Source: CAJXZP01 sp963974475 (GTDB taxonomy: Bacteria > Bacteroidota > Bacteroidia > Flavobacteriales_G > Salibacteraceae). From it: a stretch of 64,000 nt of DNA. Positions within the stretch are counted from its first letter, which is position 1. Each line of letters opens with the position of its first letter. The notes below the pieces were generated by a model. The model searched no databases and was not told the DNA's origin. It worked only from the letters and a program-made list of their open reading frames with translations. This document shows, one piece after another, positions 17,573 through 27,092 of the stretch. The translations under genes were made by a program, and so were the position numbers. The stretch is taken from NCBI GenBank assembly GCA_963974475.1, contig CAXBCR010000004.1, forward strand, positions 62,001 through 126,000, in the 5' to 3' direction.

Positions 17573-19480
17573 TTACCTCACATTATCCATTATTTCCTGA
17601 ACCACTTCAGGATTCAACAAGGTAGAAGTATCGCCTAAATTATCCGTTTCATTACATGCAATTTTACGCAAGATTCTACGCATAATTTTACCGGAACGTG
17701 TTTTAGGTAACCCGCTAGTAAATTGTATTTTATCCAACTTAGCAATGGGTCCGATATGTTCTGTGATAATTTGATTAATCTCTTTTCTTAGGTTGTCATG
17801 TATACGTCCTTCACCTATTTCTTTTAAGGTAATGTATCCGTACAATGCGTTTCCTTTAACGTCATGTGGGAAACCTACAATAGCAGATTCTGCAACGGCT
17901 GGATGCTCGTTTATAGCATCTTCAATTGGTGCGGTACCTAGATTATGTCCGGAAACAATGATTACATCATCTACACGGCCTGTAATTCTATAATATCCTA
18001 CGGTATCACGCAAGGCACCATCACCAGTGAAATACATGTTTTCAAAGGCTGAGAAATATGTTTCTTTATACCGTTGGTGATTTCCCCAAATGGTTCGAGC
18101 CATGGATGGCCATGGGTATTTAATACATAAACGACCATCTACTTGGTTTCCGTTAATTTCTTGTCCATGTTCATCCATTAAACATGGTTGAATTCCTGGT
18201 AATGGAAGTGTGGCATACGTTGGTATGGTTGGCGTCACATACGGAATTGGAGACAACATAATTCCGCCTGTTTCGGTTTGCCACCACGTATCTACAATAG
18301 GCGAATTTTTCTTTCCTACATTGTCGTTATACCAGTGCCAAGCCTCTTCGTTTATTGGTTCACCAACGGTTCCAAGTACTTTTAAAGAGGATAAATCGTA
18401 GCGATTTACATGGTCTAATTTTTCTTTCGCTAACGCGCGAATGGCGGTTGGAGCCGTATAAAATTGGGTAACCTTATGCTTTTCTACAACCTCCCAAAAG
18501 CGTCCAAAATCTGGGTAACTTGGTACGCCTTCAAACATAAGTGTGGTTGCTCCATTGGCTAATGGTCCGTACACAATGTAACTGTGACCGGTAATCCAAC
18601 CAATATCGGCAGTACACCAATACACATCATTATTACGATAGTTGAATACATTTTTGAAAGTATAGGCAGAATACACCATATAGCCACCTGTGGTATGCAC
18701 CATTCCTTTTGGCTGGCCGGTTGAGCCAGATGTATACAAAATAAATAACGGGTCCTCAGAATCCATTATTTCAGGGGCACATACATCAGAAGCCTCGTCT
18801 AACAACGGTTGCAACCATTGGTCGCGACCATCTTTCATGTGGACATCAGAATTGATTCGTTTTACCACTAATACGTTTTCTACACCCGGAGTGGTTTCTA
18901 ACGCTTCGTCTACGATTCCTTTCAAATCAATGGTTTTAGCTCCACGGTATGAACCATCAGAAGTAATCACCATTTTACAATCACTATCGTTAATTCTAGT
19001 GGATAAAGCGGTTGCCGAAAACCCTGCAAATACTACCGAATGAATGGCACCAATACGAGCACATGCTAATAATGAAATAGCCAATTCTGGAATCATGGGT
19101 AAATAAATACAAACCCTATCTCCTTTGGCTACACCGTTTCTTTTTAAAACATTAGCAAATTTGTTTACTCGCTTATGTAACTGATTATAGGTGATATGTT
19201 CTGCCGGGTCATTTGGATTATTGGGCTCGAATAAAATAGCTGTTTTTTCACCATTCGTAAATAGATGGCGGTCAATACAGTTTTCGGTGATATTCAGCTT
19301 GGCGCCTTCATACCATTTTACTTCTGGTTTTTTAAAATCCCAGCTTAATACTTTATCCCATGGTTTACGCCAAACAAAATGTTCTTCGGCAATTTCGCCC
19401 CAAAAATTTTCAGGTTCACGAATTGATTTACGATACACTTTATAGTATTCTTCGAGGTGTTTGATGTGATAATTACTCAT
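17573..19480 (-). CDS. acs: Acetyl-coenzyme A synthetase
   Basis: Acs activates acetate to acetyl-CoA via acetyl-AMP. The 635-aa protein has the full ANL-superfamily set: phosphate-binding loop FILYTSGSTGQPKGMVHTTGG (near 263-283), the acetyl-site WWQTETGG, the hinge region DVIIVSGHNLGTAPIEDA and the catalytic-Lys motif LPKTRSGKIMRRILRKIA near residue 600, which is also the usual acetylation site. It is the last gene of the run 24923-17573, 11 bp after a second acyl-CoA synthetase gene. Together with the symporters it forms an acetate-scavenging cluster. Confidence 0.96.
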   Translation of the reverse strand: MSNYHIKHLEEYYKVYRKSIREPENFWGEIAEEHFVWRKPWDKVLSWDFKKPEVKWYEGAKLNITENCIDRHLFTNGEKTAILFEPNNPNDPAEHITYNQLHKRVNKFANVLKRNGVAKGDRVCIYLPMIPELAISLLACARIGAIHSVVFAGFSATALSTRINDSDCKMVITSDGSYRGAKTIDLKGIVDEALETTPGVENVLVVKRINSDVHMKDGRDQWLQPLLDEASDVCAPEIMDSEDPLFILYTSGSTGQPKGMVHTTGGYMVYSAYTFKNVFNYRNNDVYWCTADIGWITGHSYIVYGPLANGATTLMFEGVPSYPDFGRFWEVVEKHKVTQFYTAPTAIRALAKEKLDHVNRYDLSSLKVLGTVGEPINEEAWHWYNDNVGKKNSPIVDTWWQTETGGIMLSPIPYVTPTIPTYATLPLPGIQPCLMDEHGQEINGNQVDGRLCIKYPWPSMARTIWGNHQRYKETYFSAFENMYFTGDGALRDTVGYYRITGRVDDVIIVSGHNLGTAPIEDAINEHPAVAESAIVGFPHDVKGNALYGYITLKEIGEGRIHDNLRKEINQIITEHIGPIAKLDKIQFTSGLPKTRSGKIMRRILRKIACNETDNLGDTSTLLNPEVVQEIMDNVR

Positions 19481-19491
19481 AATTTTATGTT

Positions 19492-21384
19492 TTAATGTTT
19501 CCCAATTTTATTCAATTCAAATACTTTTTCAATTTCTCCAATTATTGCTACATCATCTATGGTAGATGGAATGCTATATTCATTTTTGTCGGCAATATTT
19601 CGCAGCAATTTACGAAGAATTTTGCCAGACCTGGTTTTTGGAAGCCTAGAAACAACTACCACATCCCTAAATGAAGCTACAGCGCCTATTTCCTTCCGTA
19701 CTTCTTTTACAATTTCTTCTTGAATTTTTGTGTGTTCAATGGTTTCTCCAGATTTTAAAACAACCAAGCCAAGGGGTTTTTGACCCTTTAAATCGCTATG
19801 AATTCCAAAAACAGCGCATTCAGCTACCGAATGATGTCCGGCCACTACTTCTTCCATTTCAGCGGTTGATAATCGGTGACCTGCCACATTGATAATGTCA
19901 TCCACTCGACCGGTGATGTACACGTAGCCATCTTCATCTTTATACCCACCATCACCAGAGAAATAATAGCCGTCAAAACGTTTGAGATATCCATCCTTAA
20001 AACGGTCAGGATTTCCCCATAAATTGGTCAGCGTTCCTGGAGGTAATGGGAGTTTTACGGTCACCAATCCTTCTTCATTTGGAGCAGATTCATTTCCATC
20101 CGCATCCAGTATTTGAATATCATAACCACATACGGGAAGCGTTGCAGAACCTGGTTTTACAGGCATCAATTCCACTCCAACCATATTGGCTAGCATAGGC
20201 CAGCCCGATTCGGTTTGCCACCAATGGTCAATTACCGGAACTTTTAAATGTTCTTCGGTCCAACGCAAAGTAGCTACATCACAACGCTCACCAGCTAGGA
20301 ACTGATATTTCAAATGTGATAAATCGTATTTTTTAATCCATTCTCCGTTAGGGTCCTCTTTTTTGATGGCTCTAATTGCGGTTGGTGCGGTAAACATAAC
20401 TTTTACTTTATGCTCGCTAATTACCCGCCAAAAGGCCGATGCATCTGGAGTTTTTATGGGCTTACCTTCATATAAAACCGTAGTGTTTCGATTTAATAAA
20501 GGCGCATAAACAATGTAACTATGGCCAACTACCCAACCCACGTCACTCGCTGCCCAAAACACGTCTCCTTCATCTACGCCATAAATATATTTCATAGAGA
20601 ATTTTAGTGCCGTGGCATAACCTCCAGTATCTCTAATAATGCCTTTCGGTTTACCTGTGGTACCGGATGTATACAGAATATATGATGGATGTGTTGATGG
20701 TAAATGTACCGGTGGAATAGCTACCGAAGAATTCACTAACTCATCCCAATCTACATCATAGTCTTTCGCTGGTTTTTCCGCTTTTAATTTTCGGTCAAAT
20801 ACAATCACATTTTTGGGTTTGTGAGCTGCAAGCTCGATAGACTCATCCACAAATGGTTTGTACGGAATTATACGGTCTATTTCTATCCCGCTGGAAGCGG
20901 TAATAATGGCTTTAGGTTGACAATCATCAATACGAATAGCTAACTCGTGCGGGGCAAACCCACCAAATACGACCGAATGAATTACGCCAATTCGGGCGCA
21001 AGCCAACATTGCAAAAATAGCTTGTGGAATCATTGGCATGTAGATAATAGCGGTATCACCCTTTTTAAAACCGAGGTCTTTCAAACCACCCGCTAGTTTA
21101 GCTACCTCATCATGCAACGTGTAATAAGTAATGTGTTGTTTTTTGTTGGTTACTGGAGAATCATAAATAATCGCATTTTGGTCTCCAAAACCATCCTCAA
21201 TATGTTTATCGATGCATAGGTAACTTAGGTTCATTTCGCCATCTTCAAACCATTGAAAATAGTCATGCGCATCTTTAGAAATTATTTGGGTGGGTGCTTT
21301 GTACCATGCCAATTTATCTGCTTGTTCTTTCCAAAATTCTTCTGGTTTTTGGATGCTTCGGTCGTAAAAGTCTTGGTATTTCAT
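19492..21384 (-). CDS. prpE: Propionyl-CoA synthetase-like acyl-CoA ligase
   Basis: 630-aa AMP-forming acyl-CoA synthetase, paralogous to acs but of the PrpE/AcsS3 type: the phosphate loop reads YILYTSGTTGKPKGIIRDTGGY (RDTGG/RDNGG is typical for propionyl-CoA synthetases), the substrate motif is WWQTESGWPM, where Acs has WWQTETGG, and the hinge is DDIINVAGHRLSTAEMEE. The catalytic Lys is present in LPKTRSGKILRKLLRNIA. A preference for propionate or other short acids is likely but not proven by sequence. It starts inside the stop of the small upstream gene (ATGA overlap). Confidence 0.85.
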   Translation of the reverse strand: MKYQDFYDRSIQKPEEFWKEQADKLAWYKAPTQIISKDAHDYFQWFEDGEMNLSYLCIDKHIEDGFGDQNAIIYDSPVTNKKQHITYYTLHDEVAKLAGGLKDLGFKKGDTAIIYMPMIPQAIFAMLACARIGVIHSVVFGGFAPHELAIRIDDCQPKAIITASSGIEIDRIIPYKPFVDESIELAAHKPKNVIVFDRKLKAEKPAKDYDVDWDELVNSSVAIPPVHLPSTHPSYILYTSGTTGKPKGIIRDTGGYATALKFSMKYIYGVDEGDVFWAASDVGWVVGHSYIVYAPLLNRNTTVLYEGKPIKTPDASAFWRVISEHKVKVMFTAPTAIRAIKKEDPNGEWIKKYDLSHLKYQFLAGERCDVATLRWTEEHLKVPVIDHWWQTESGWPMLANMVGVELMPVKPGSATLPVCGYDIQILDADGNESAPNEEGLVTVKLPLPPGTLTNLWGNPDRFKDGYLKRFDGYYFSGDGGYKDEDGYVYITGRVDDIINVAGHRLSTAEMEEVVAGHHSVAECAVFGIHSDLKGQKPLGLVVLKSGETIEHTKIQEEIVKEVRKEIGAVASFRDVVVVSRLPKTRSGKILRKLLRNIADKNEYSIPSTIDDVAIIGEIEKVFELNKIGKH

Positions 21385-21605
21385 GACTTGGAGTTTTTAG
21401 ATTTAAAAAGACCAAACCAATTTGGGTTTAATATTTCAAGCTTTATCAAAGCCCAAATAATCACTAAAAAAGCCGCACCAATAACCACTGAATTCAAAAC
21501 ACCTACAGAAGCGCTGTTTTCATATTTGAATCGTAAAAATAGGGTTACAACGGCATAAGCAGATATGAAAATATCTGATGCTAAAGGACTTAATTTGTAT
21601 TTCAT
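21381..21605 (-). CDS. Small membrane protein, 74 aa
   Basis: Unrecognised protein with two hydrophobic segments (about residues 9-25 and 34-54) and a basic C-terminus. Its TGA stop overlaps the ATG of the prpE-like gene by 4 nt (ATGA), which argues for a real, translationally coupled gene. It lies 54 bp downstream of the response regulator gene. Function unknown. Confidence 0.65.
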   Translation of the reverse strand: MKYKLSPLASDIFISAYAVVTLFLRFKYENSASVGVLNSVVIGAAFLVIIWALIKLEILNPNWFGLFKSKNSKS

Positions 21606-21659
21606 CTCAATAAACGTATTTAATTAAACATTTTGTTGTTTGCACACAAAGCCAAAAGT

Positions 21660-22025
21660 TTAATCAAAAAGTTCGTTAATCTCTGATATTATTTTCTTTA
21701 TTGAGAATGGTTTGGTAAGGTATTTATCTGCCCCAAGGTCCTTGCCCTTCTCAATATCCGACACTTTATTCTTAGCCGTTAAAAATACCATTTTTGTATG
21801 TTTTAACAACTCATTTTCTTTCATTTTTTTTAGGGTTTGATATCCATCTACTTTTGGCATCATAATGTCCAGCAAAACCACATCTGGTATACTGGTTTCA
21901 ATGATTTGAAGCGCTTCGCTACCATCACGTGCAATGAATACTTCAAACCCTTGCTTTTTAAAAGCATACTCTAACGTCATTACAATGTTAGGTTCATCAT
22001 CAACTATAAGAATTTTTCTATTCAT
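21660..22025 (-). CDS. Single-domain response regulator
   Basis: 121-aa receiver domain with no output domain. The phospho-acceptor is D53 (VVLLDIMMPKVDGY), with acidic pocket D9/D10, T83 (VFLTAK) and K105 (YLTKPF) all in place. It starts 17 bp after the symporter-histidine kinase stop, so the two are a cognate pair. The known CrbS/CrbR systems that control acs use a DNA-binding regulator; here the output must go through another protein. Confidence 0.93.
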   Translation of the reverse strand: MNRKILIVDDEPNIVMTLEYAFKKQGFEVFIARDGSEALQIIETSIPDVVLLDIMMPKVDGYQTLKKMKENELLKHTKMVFLTAKNKVSDIEKGKDLGADKYLTKPFSIKKIISEINELFD

Positions 22026-22042
22026 AATTTAAGAGGTTAAAG

Positions 22043-24733
22043 TTAGTGATAAGGTAGATGAAAAACAAAGGTTGCTCCCGAGTTATTTTTAGATTCTGCC
22101 CAAATCTTGCCGCCATGGTTTTCAATAATTCTTTTACTGATGGCAAGTCCTAAACCAGACCCTTCGGGTTTAATCGTATTTTGGTGTTGTGATTGATAAA
22201 ACTTATCGAAAATAAATTCTAAATCTTCTTCAGGAACGCCTTTCCCATTGTCTTCTACGCAAATCATAACTTCCTGATTCACCATACGGAAGCTAATCAT
22301 TATTTGGCCTGTTTTAGGTTCACAAAACTTGATGGCATTGGATAAAAGGTTGGTCAATACCTGCAAGATTCTATCCTCATCATAGTTAAATTGGATGTCG
22401 TCATTTTCCTTTATGGTGATTAAAATGTCTTTGTTTGCTGCAATTTGACGTACCCCATTAACTGCTTTGTGCAAGGTATTCATCAGGTTAAAGGAATTGA
22501 AATTTAAAGAATGCCTATCCGTAGCCAACTTTTCGAAATCTAAAATATTATGGATAAGTCGCGACAGACGTTCGGAATCGTTTAAAATATTCTCCAGGAA
22601 TTGACTTTTTATTTCGCTTGGCATATCATCTTCATCATCCAATAATAGTTCTGTAGCCGCCCTTATACCGGTAATAGGTGTTTTAAGTTCATGGGCTACG
22701 GTGTCCAAAAATTCATCTTTTTGTTGGTCTTTCAGTATAAGCTCATGATTAGCTTCTTTTAATTGATTCGTCAACTGGGTAAGTTCGGTTGATTTTTCAA
22801 GCAGTTTTTTGTTGTTTGCAATGGTGTTTTTTGACTCTTCCAGTATTTCCAGTACCTCTACCAAACTCACCTTTTCTTCTTTTACTACTTTGGCAATTAA
22901 TATTTTAGCGGATGCACTACCAATACTTCCGGTTAATAGTTTTTCGGAGAAATTGATGAGTCGCGCATCGGCCATTTGAGTGTCTTTAGGTATATCGTAC
23001 TTTCTAAAAAACAAATCCAATGCTCTGTTGGTTCTAATTGTACCTAAAAATTTGTTGAGTACGTTTCTAATATCCTCTACAAAAGCTTCTCCTTTCCACA
23101 CCAAAGCATTGTCTTGTAGGGAGGTGTAGTTCTGATTATCAATAAACATTTCGGCATAGTTTCGTTCTCTATAATTTCCTTTTACAGAAACCGAAAACAA
23201 CAAATAAGCGGAGGAATTGGCCATCATACTCCAGAAAAAAGCGTGAGCCGGAGGGCTTAAAAAGTCAATTCCGAAAAGCGCATAAGGTTTAAGCGCTGCA
23301 ATACCCATTAAACCCTCATCCGTAAAAGAAGAGGAGGAAGAATAAGCTTCTAAAATGAAGGGTAGAATTAGCGTGTAAACGGTGACTAAAAAACCTAAAA
23401 TAATACCAATAATGGAAGCAGTTGCCGAACCTCTTTTCCAAAATAGGCCTAAAAAGAAGGAAGGTCCCAATTGCGAAATCACCACAAACGAAACTAAACC
23501 GATGGAGAAAAGCGTGTGGTTAACCGAGAAACTAGCGTAGAAAGTATACGCCAGCATGATGATTAAAAAAATGGATACTCTCCGAATGGCTTTAATGTAT
23601 TTCGCGTTTTTTTCGGGTTGGTTACTTACAAACTTGTTCAGAAACCCATACGGAATGATGAGGTTGTTACTCACCATTGTTGACAAGGCGAGGGTAGAAA
23701 CCACCACCATGCTTATTACAGCAGAAAAGCCACCTAAGAAGACGAGTAACGACAGTAAGATATTTCCTTCGTTGAGCGGAAGTAATAACGCAAAATACTC
23801 TGCATTAGTAGTGTTACCAAAGGTAAGTGTGCCACCCCACGCGATGTAAATCACGAAGAAATTGAACACTAATAAATACAATGGGAACAGCCAAATAGCT
23901 TGCTTTAAGTGGCGTTCTTTTACATTTTCTACCACCGACATTAAGAATTGTCTTGGAAGTAAAAAAATGGCCATGAAAGAAAGTGAAATCATAAATAGCC
24001 AATTAAATCCATCTTCTACCCCTCCAAAAACAATTAAGTCAGAGAAATTGGGTGTTAATTTCATTTGCTCATAAATATCGGTGGTGCCATCAAACAAGTA
24101 GAAGGTCACATAGCCGCCAACCAACAAAAAGAAAACAAGTTTGAGAATAGATTCGAATGCGGTGGAAGCTACAATGCCTTTGTGTTTTTCAGAAGCATCC
24201 GTTTTTTGGGTACCATAAAACGTAGCAAAAACGGCCAGAATTACGGCAATGTAAAGGGTGGAATCGTTAAATATGGTTGTAGAAATATCATGCGATTTAT
24301 TGGACATGATTTGAAACGTTTCTGAAACTGCTTTTAATTGTAACGAGATATACGGAATGGTTGCAATACCTGCGATAACGGTTACTAATCCACCAAGAAA
24401 CCTGTTGTTACCATAGCGAAGCGAAATAAAATCAGCAATAGAAGATATTTTTTGTTGTTTGGTAATCCGAATAATTTTCCGCATTAATACTACCCATAAA
24501 GGAAAGGCAACAACTGGACCTAAGTAAATGGGTAAGAAGGTAAACCCTGATTTTGCGGCAATTCCAACGCTTCCGTAATAGGTCCACGCTGTACAATATA
24601 CGGCTAACGAAAGGGTGTATACGTAAGGGTTATTTACCCATTTTGATTTTGAATTTTTCTCTGCCCAATAGGCGATGTAAAACAACAGGGCTAGATAGAG
24701 CAGAATGATGATAATTAGGAGGTAATTACTCAT
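22043..24733 (-). CDS. Sodium:solute symporter-histidine kinase fusion (CrbS/CbrA-like)
   Basis: 896-aa inner-membrane sensor. Residues 1-480 form an SSS/SLC5 transporter domain of about 13 helices (with YTLSLAVYCTAWTYYGSVG early on), followed by a linker with a coiled-coil stretch (about 620-665), a HisKA domain with the H box DTVAHELKTPI (His near 680) and an HATPase domain with DNGKGVPEEDLEFIFDKFYQ and GSGLGLAISKRI. In related CrbS proteins this architecture senses short-chain fatty acids and controls acs; location beside acs and prpE-like genes supports the same role. The N-terminus overlaps the end of a small membrane protein gene by 8 bp. Confidence 0.94.
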   Translation of the reverse strand: MSNYLLIIIILLYLALLFYIAYWAEKNSKSKWVNNPYVYTLSLAVYCTAWTYYGSVGIAAKSGFTFLPIYLGPVVAFPLWVVLMRKIIRITKQQKISSIADFISLRYGNNRFLGGLVTVIAGIATIPYISLQLKAVSETFQIMSNKSHDISTTIFNDSTLYIAVILAVFATFYGTQKTDASEKHKGIVASTAFESILKLVFFLLVGGYVTFYLFDGTTDIYEQMKLTPNFSDLIVFGGVEDGFNWLFMISLSFMAIFLLPRQFLMSVVENVKERHLKQAIWLFPLYLLVFNFFVIYIAWGGTLTFGNTTNAEYFALLLPLNEGNILLSLLVFLGGFSAVISMVVVSTLALSTMVSNNLIIPYGFLNKFVSNQPEKNAKYIKAIRRVSIFLIIMLAYTFYASFSVNHTLFSIGLVSFVVISQLGPSFFLGLFWKRGSATASIIGIILGFLVTVYTLILPFILEAYSSSSSFTDEGLMGIAALKPYALFGIDFLSPPAHAFFWSMMANSSAYLLFSVSVKGNYRERNYAEMFIDNQNYTSLQDNALVWKGEAFVEDIRNVLNKFLGTIRTNRALDLFFRKYDIPKDTQMADARLINFSEKLLTGSIGSASAKILIAKVVKEEKVSLVEVLEILEESKNTIANNKKLLEKSTELTQLTNQLKEANHELILKDQQKDEFLDTVAHELKTPITGIRAATELLLDDEDDMPSEIKSQFLENILNDSERLSRLIHNILDFEKLATDRHSLNFNSFNLMNTLHKAVNGVRQIAANKDILITIKENDDIQFNYDEDRILQVLTNLLSNAIKFCEPKTGQIMISFRMVNQEVMICVEDNGKGVPEEDLEFIFDKFYQSQHQNTIKPEGSGLGLAISKRIIENHGGKIWAESKNNSGATFVFHLPYH

Positions 24734-24923
24734 AATGCTTTTTTAAAATAACCATGGAAAGTATCACGCTTACAAGCCAAAACCCAAAAATAGAGAAGTA
24801 CAAAACAGGTATTCCCCATACCGCTGCTTCAATGTTATATACGAGAATAAAAGGGACATTAAAAAGAAGAAAAAGAGCGATGGATAGAATCACCAATTTC
24901 TGCTCATGTCTTCTTTTCATCAT
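24726..24923 (-). CDS. Small two-TM membrane protein, 65 aa
   Basis: Short protein with two helices (about residues 9-29 and 36-59) and a basic N-terminus (MMKRRHEQK). It overlaps the start of the symporter-kinase gene by 8 bp and is the first gene after the terminator at 24954. Small membrane proteins commonly accompany SSS transporters, so it may be an accessory subunit of the symporter-like kinase; this is inference from position and shape. Confidence 0.7.
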   Translation of the reverse strand: MMKRRHEQKLVILSIALFLLFNVPFILVYNIEAAVWGIPVLYFSIFGFWLVSVILSMVILKKHYE

Positions 24924-24953
24924 AACTAATAAATTATGGTATAAAAATAAAAA

Positions 24954-24985
24954 AAATGCAGTGAGGAATTTACCTCACTGCATTT
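24954..24985 (-). terminator. Terminator separating symporter and sensor transcripts
   Basis: Perfect 13-bp stem AAATGCAGTGAGG/CCTCACTGCATTT with loop AATTTA. On the minus strand it is followed by a long T run, so it ends the porin-DUF4212-symporter transcript just after the symporter stop. Confidence 0.88.
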
Positions 24986-25007
24986 AATTCTGATTTTAAA
25001 TTGTTTT

Positions 25008-26789
25008 TTAATGACTTGCTGCTGCCTCTTCGGCACCACTTGGAATTCTAATGCTTTCCACAATGTCTTGAACTTCTTGGGGTGGCGCAGGTGTCAATCT
25101 TGAAACTACCAAAGAAATTACCACATTAACTAGCATGGCTATGGTACCAAATCCTTCCGGAGAAGTACCAAACCACCATTCTGATTTTGGTAAAGGATCC
25201 ATGATTCCTATTAATCCTGTTTTGTAACGAATCATGTAAAATAACATTAAAACGATTCCTACTACCATTCCAGAAATAGCCCCTTCTTTATTCATTCGTT
25301 TATCAAAGATACCTAAGATAATTGCTGGGAAGAAAGAAGCGGCCGCCAAACCAAATGCAAGAGCTACCACTGCCGCAACAAAGCCTGGTGGATAAATTCC
25401 AAATAAACCGGCAATTACAATAGCAACTACGATTGAAATTCTAGCTGCCATTAACTCTCCTTTATCAGAGATGTCTGGTTTGATTTGTTTTTTGATTAAA
25501 TCGTGAGATATTGAAGTTGAAATCACCAGTAATAATCCTGCCGCAGTGGAAAGAGCCGCAGCTAAACCACCGGCAGCAACCAAAGCAATTACCCAATTTG
25601 GGAGATTTGCAATTTCTGGATTTGCCAACACCATAATGTCTCTATCTACGTAAAGCTCATTTGGTTGTTCTGGATTAGCGTTTGAAATTAAACGTTCACC
25701 ACTGGCTCCACGTTCATTTGTAAACGCAGGTTTTTTGCTGGTTAATGAATTTCCAGCAACGTATTGAATTTTACCGTCACCATTTTTATCCGCCCAAGCT
25801 ATTAAGCCTGTGTTTTCCCAGTTTTTAAACCACTGCGGTACAGATTTATATTCTGCATTAGAAACGGTTTCAATTAAATTTACTCTTGCAAACACTGCGA
25901 TAGCTGGTGCAGTGGTATATAAAAATGCGATAAACAATAATGCTAATCCAGCAGATTTACGGGCATCCTTTACTTTAGGCACGGTAAAAAAGCGAACAAT
26001 TACGTGAGGTAATCCTGCTGTTCCGACCATTAATGCTAGCGTAATTGCAAATACATCCCAAGTTGACTTGGAGCCACTAGTATATTCATGAAAACCTAAT
26101 TGATGATGTAAAGCATCTAATTTATCTAAAAGATATGTTCCGTCAGAAACTTCACCACCCATACCAATTTGAGGAATAATACTTCCTGTCATTTGTAAAG
26201 AAATGAATACTGCAGGTACCATAAAGGCAAAGATTAAAACGCAATATTGCGCTACTTGGGTGTAGGTAATTCCTTTCATTCCACCTAAGAAGGCGAAAAC
26301 AAAAACTACCGTCATTCCAATAATTACTCCAATGGTAATGTCCACTTGCAAGAATTGAGAAAATACAATTCCTACTCCTCTCATTTGACCAGCTACATAA
26401 GTAAACGATACAATAAGTGCACAAAAAACGGCTACCGTTCTAGCAGTATTGGAGTAATATCTATCTCCAATAAAATCGGGTACCGTAAACTTACCAAACT
26501 TCCTTAAATAGGGGGCGAGTAAGAGTGCTAATAGCACATATCCACCGGTCCAACCCATTAAATACACGGAACCATCATATCCGCTAAAAGAAATTAATCC
26601 CGCCATCGAGATAAAGGATGCTGCACTCATCCAATCTGCTGCAGTTGCCATTGCGTTAGCCGCTGGAGAAACCCCACCACCTGCAACATAAAACTCTTTA
26701 GTTGAACCCGCACGGGCCCAAATTGCTATTCCAAAATATAGTGAGAAAGTAATCCCTACTAATATCCACGTCCATAATTCTACGCTCAT
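25008..26789 (-). CDS. Sodium:solute symporter large subunit (VC_2705/ActP-like)
   Basis: 593-aa SSS-family transporter, most likely for acetate or another short-chain acid. About 13 helices are visible. Signatures include EFYVAGGGVSPAANAMATAADWMSAASF near residues 32-59 and TAAGLLLVISTSISHDLIKK. Between helices in the middle lies a polar insertion (about 325-385) with DKNGDGKIQYV, an EF-hand-like loop; this insertion is characteristic of the VC_2705 subfamily that pairs with a small DUF4212 subunit, encoded here 29 bp upstream. A terminator follows its stop. Confidence 0.92.
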   Translation of the reverse strand: MSVELWTWILVGITFSLYFGIAIWARAGSTKEFYVAGGGVSPAANAMATAADWMSAASFISMAGLISFSGYDGSVYLMGWTGGYVLLALLLAPYLRKFGKFTVPDFIGDRYYSNTARTVAVFCALIVSFTYVAGQMRGVGIVFSQFLQVDITIGVIIGMTVVFVFAFLGGMKGITYTQVAQYCVLIFAFMVPAVFISLQMTGSIIPQIGMGGEVSDGTYLLDKLDALHHQLGFHEYTSGSKSTWDVFAITLALMVGTAGLPHVIVRFFTVPKVKDARKSAGLALLFIAFLYTTAPAIAVFARVNLIETVSNAEYKSVPQWFKNWENTGLIAWADKNGDGKIQYVAGNSLTSKKPAFTNERGASGERLISNANPEQPNELYVDRDIMVLANPEIANLPNWVIALVAAGGLAAALSTAAGLLLVISTSISHDLIKKQIKPDISDKGELMAARISIVVAIVIAGLFGIYPPGFVAAVVALAFGLAAASFFPAIILGIFDKRMNKEGAISGMVVGIVLMLFYMIRYKTGLIGIMDPLPKSEWWFGTSPEGFGTIAMLVNVVISLVVSRLTPAPPQEVQDIVESIRIPSGAEEAAASH

Positions 26790-26818
26790 AATTTTTTTAT
26801 TTATTTGTTAGTAGTGGG

Positions 26819-27079
26819 TTACTCATCGTAACCATATTTTTTATCTAATGCATTCATTAATCGTACGTACACAAAAATGAGTACCACAAAAACATAAATT
26901 GAACCTTGTTGTGCAAACCAAAAACCGAGTTTAAATCCTCCCAGTTTAAATGCGTTTAGTTCATCTACAAATAAAATTCCTGCACAATAAGAGGTTGCAA
27001 ACCATACCAATAAAAGGATGGCGAGATACCTGAGGTTTTCTTTCCAGTATGCTTGCGCATTTGAGTCTTTTTCTTTCAT
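26819..27079 (-). CDS. DUF4212 symporter small subunit
   Basis: 86-aa protein with two membrane helices (about 18-36 and 55-70). The sequence YWKENLRYLAILLLVWFATSYCAGILF and FKLGFWFAQQGSIYVFVVLIFVYVRLMNALD is typical of the small subunit that accompanies VC_2705-type sodium:solute symporters. The large subunit follows directly. The subunit is thought to be needed for transporter assembly, but its exact role is not established. Confidence 0.93.
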   Translation of the reverse strand: MKEKDSNAQAYWKENLRYLAILLLVWFATSYCAGILFVDELNAFKLGGFKLGFWFAQQGSIYVFVVLIFVYVRLMNALDKKYGYDE

Positions 27080-27092
27080 AATCTTTTAAATT

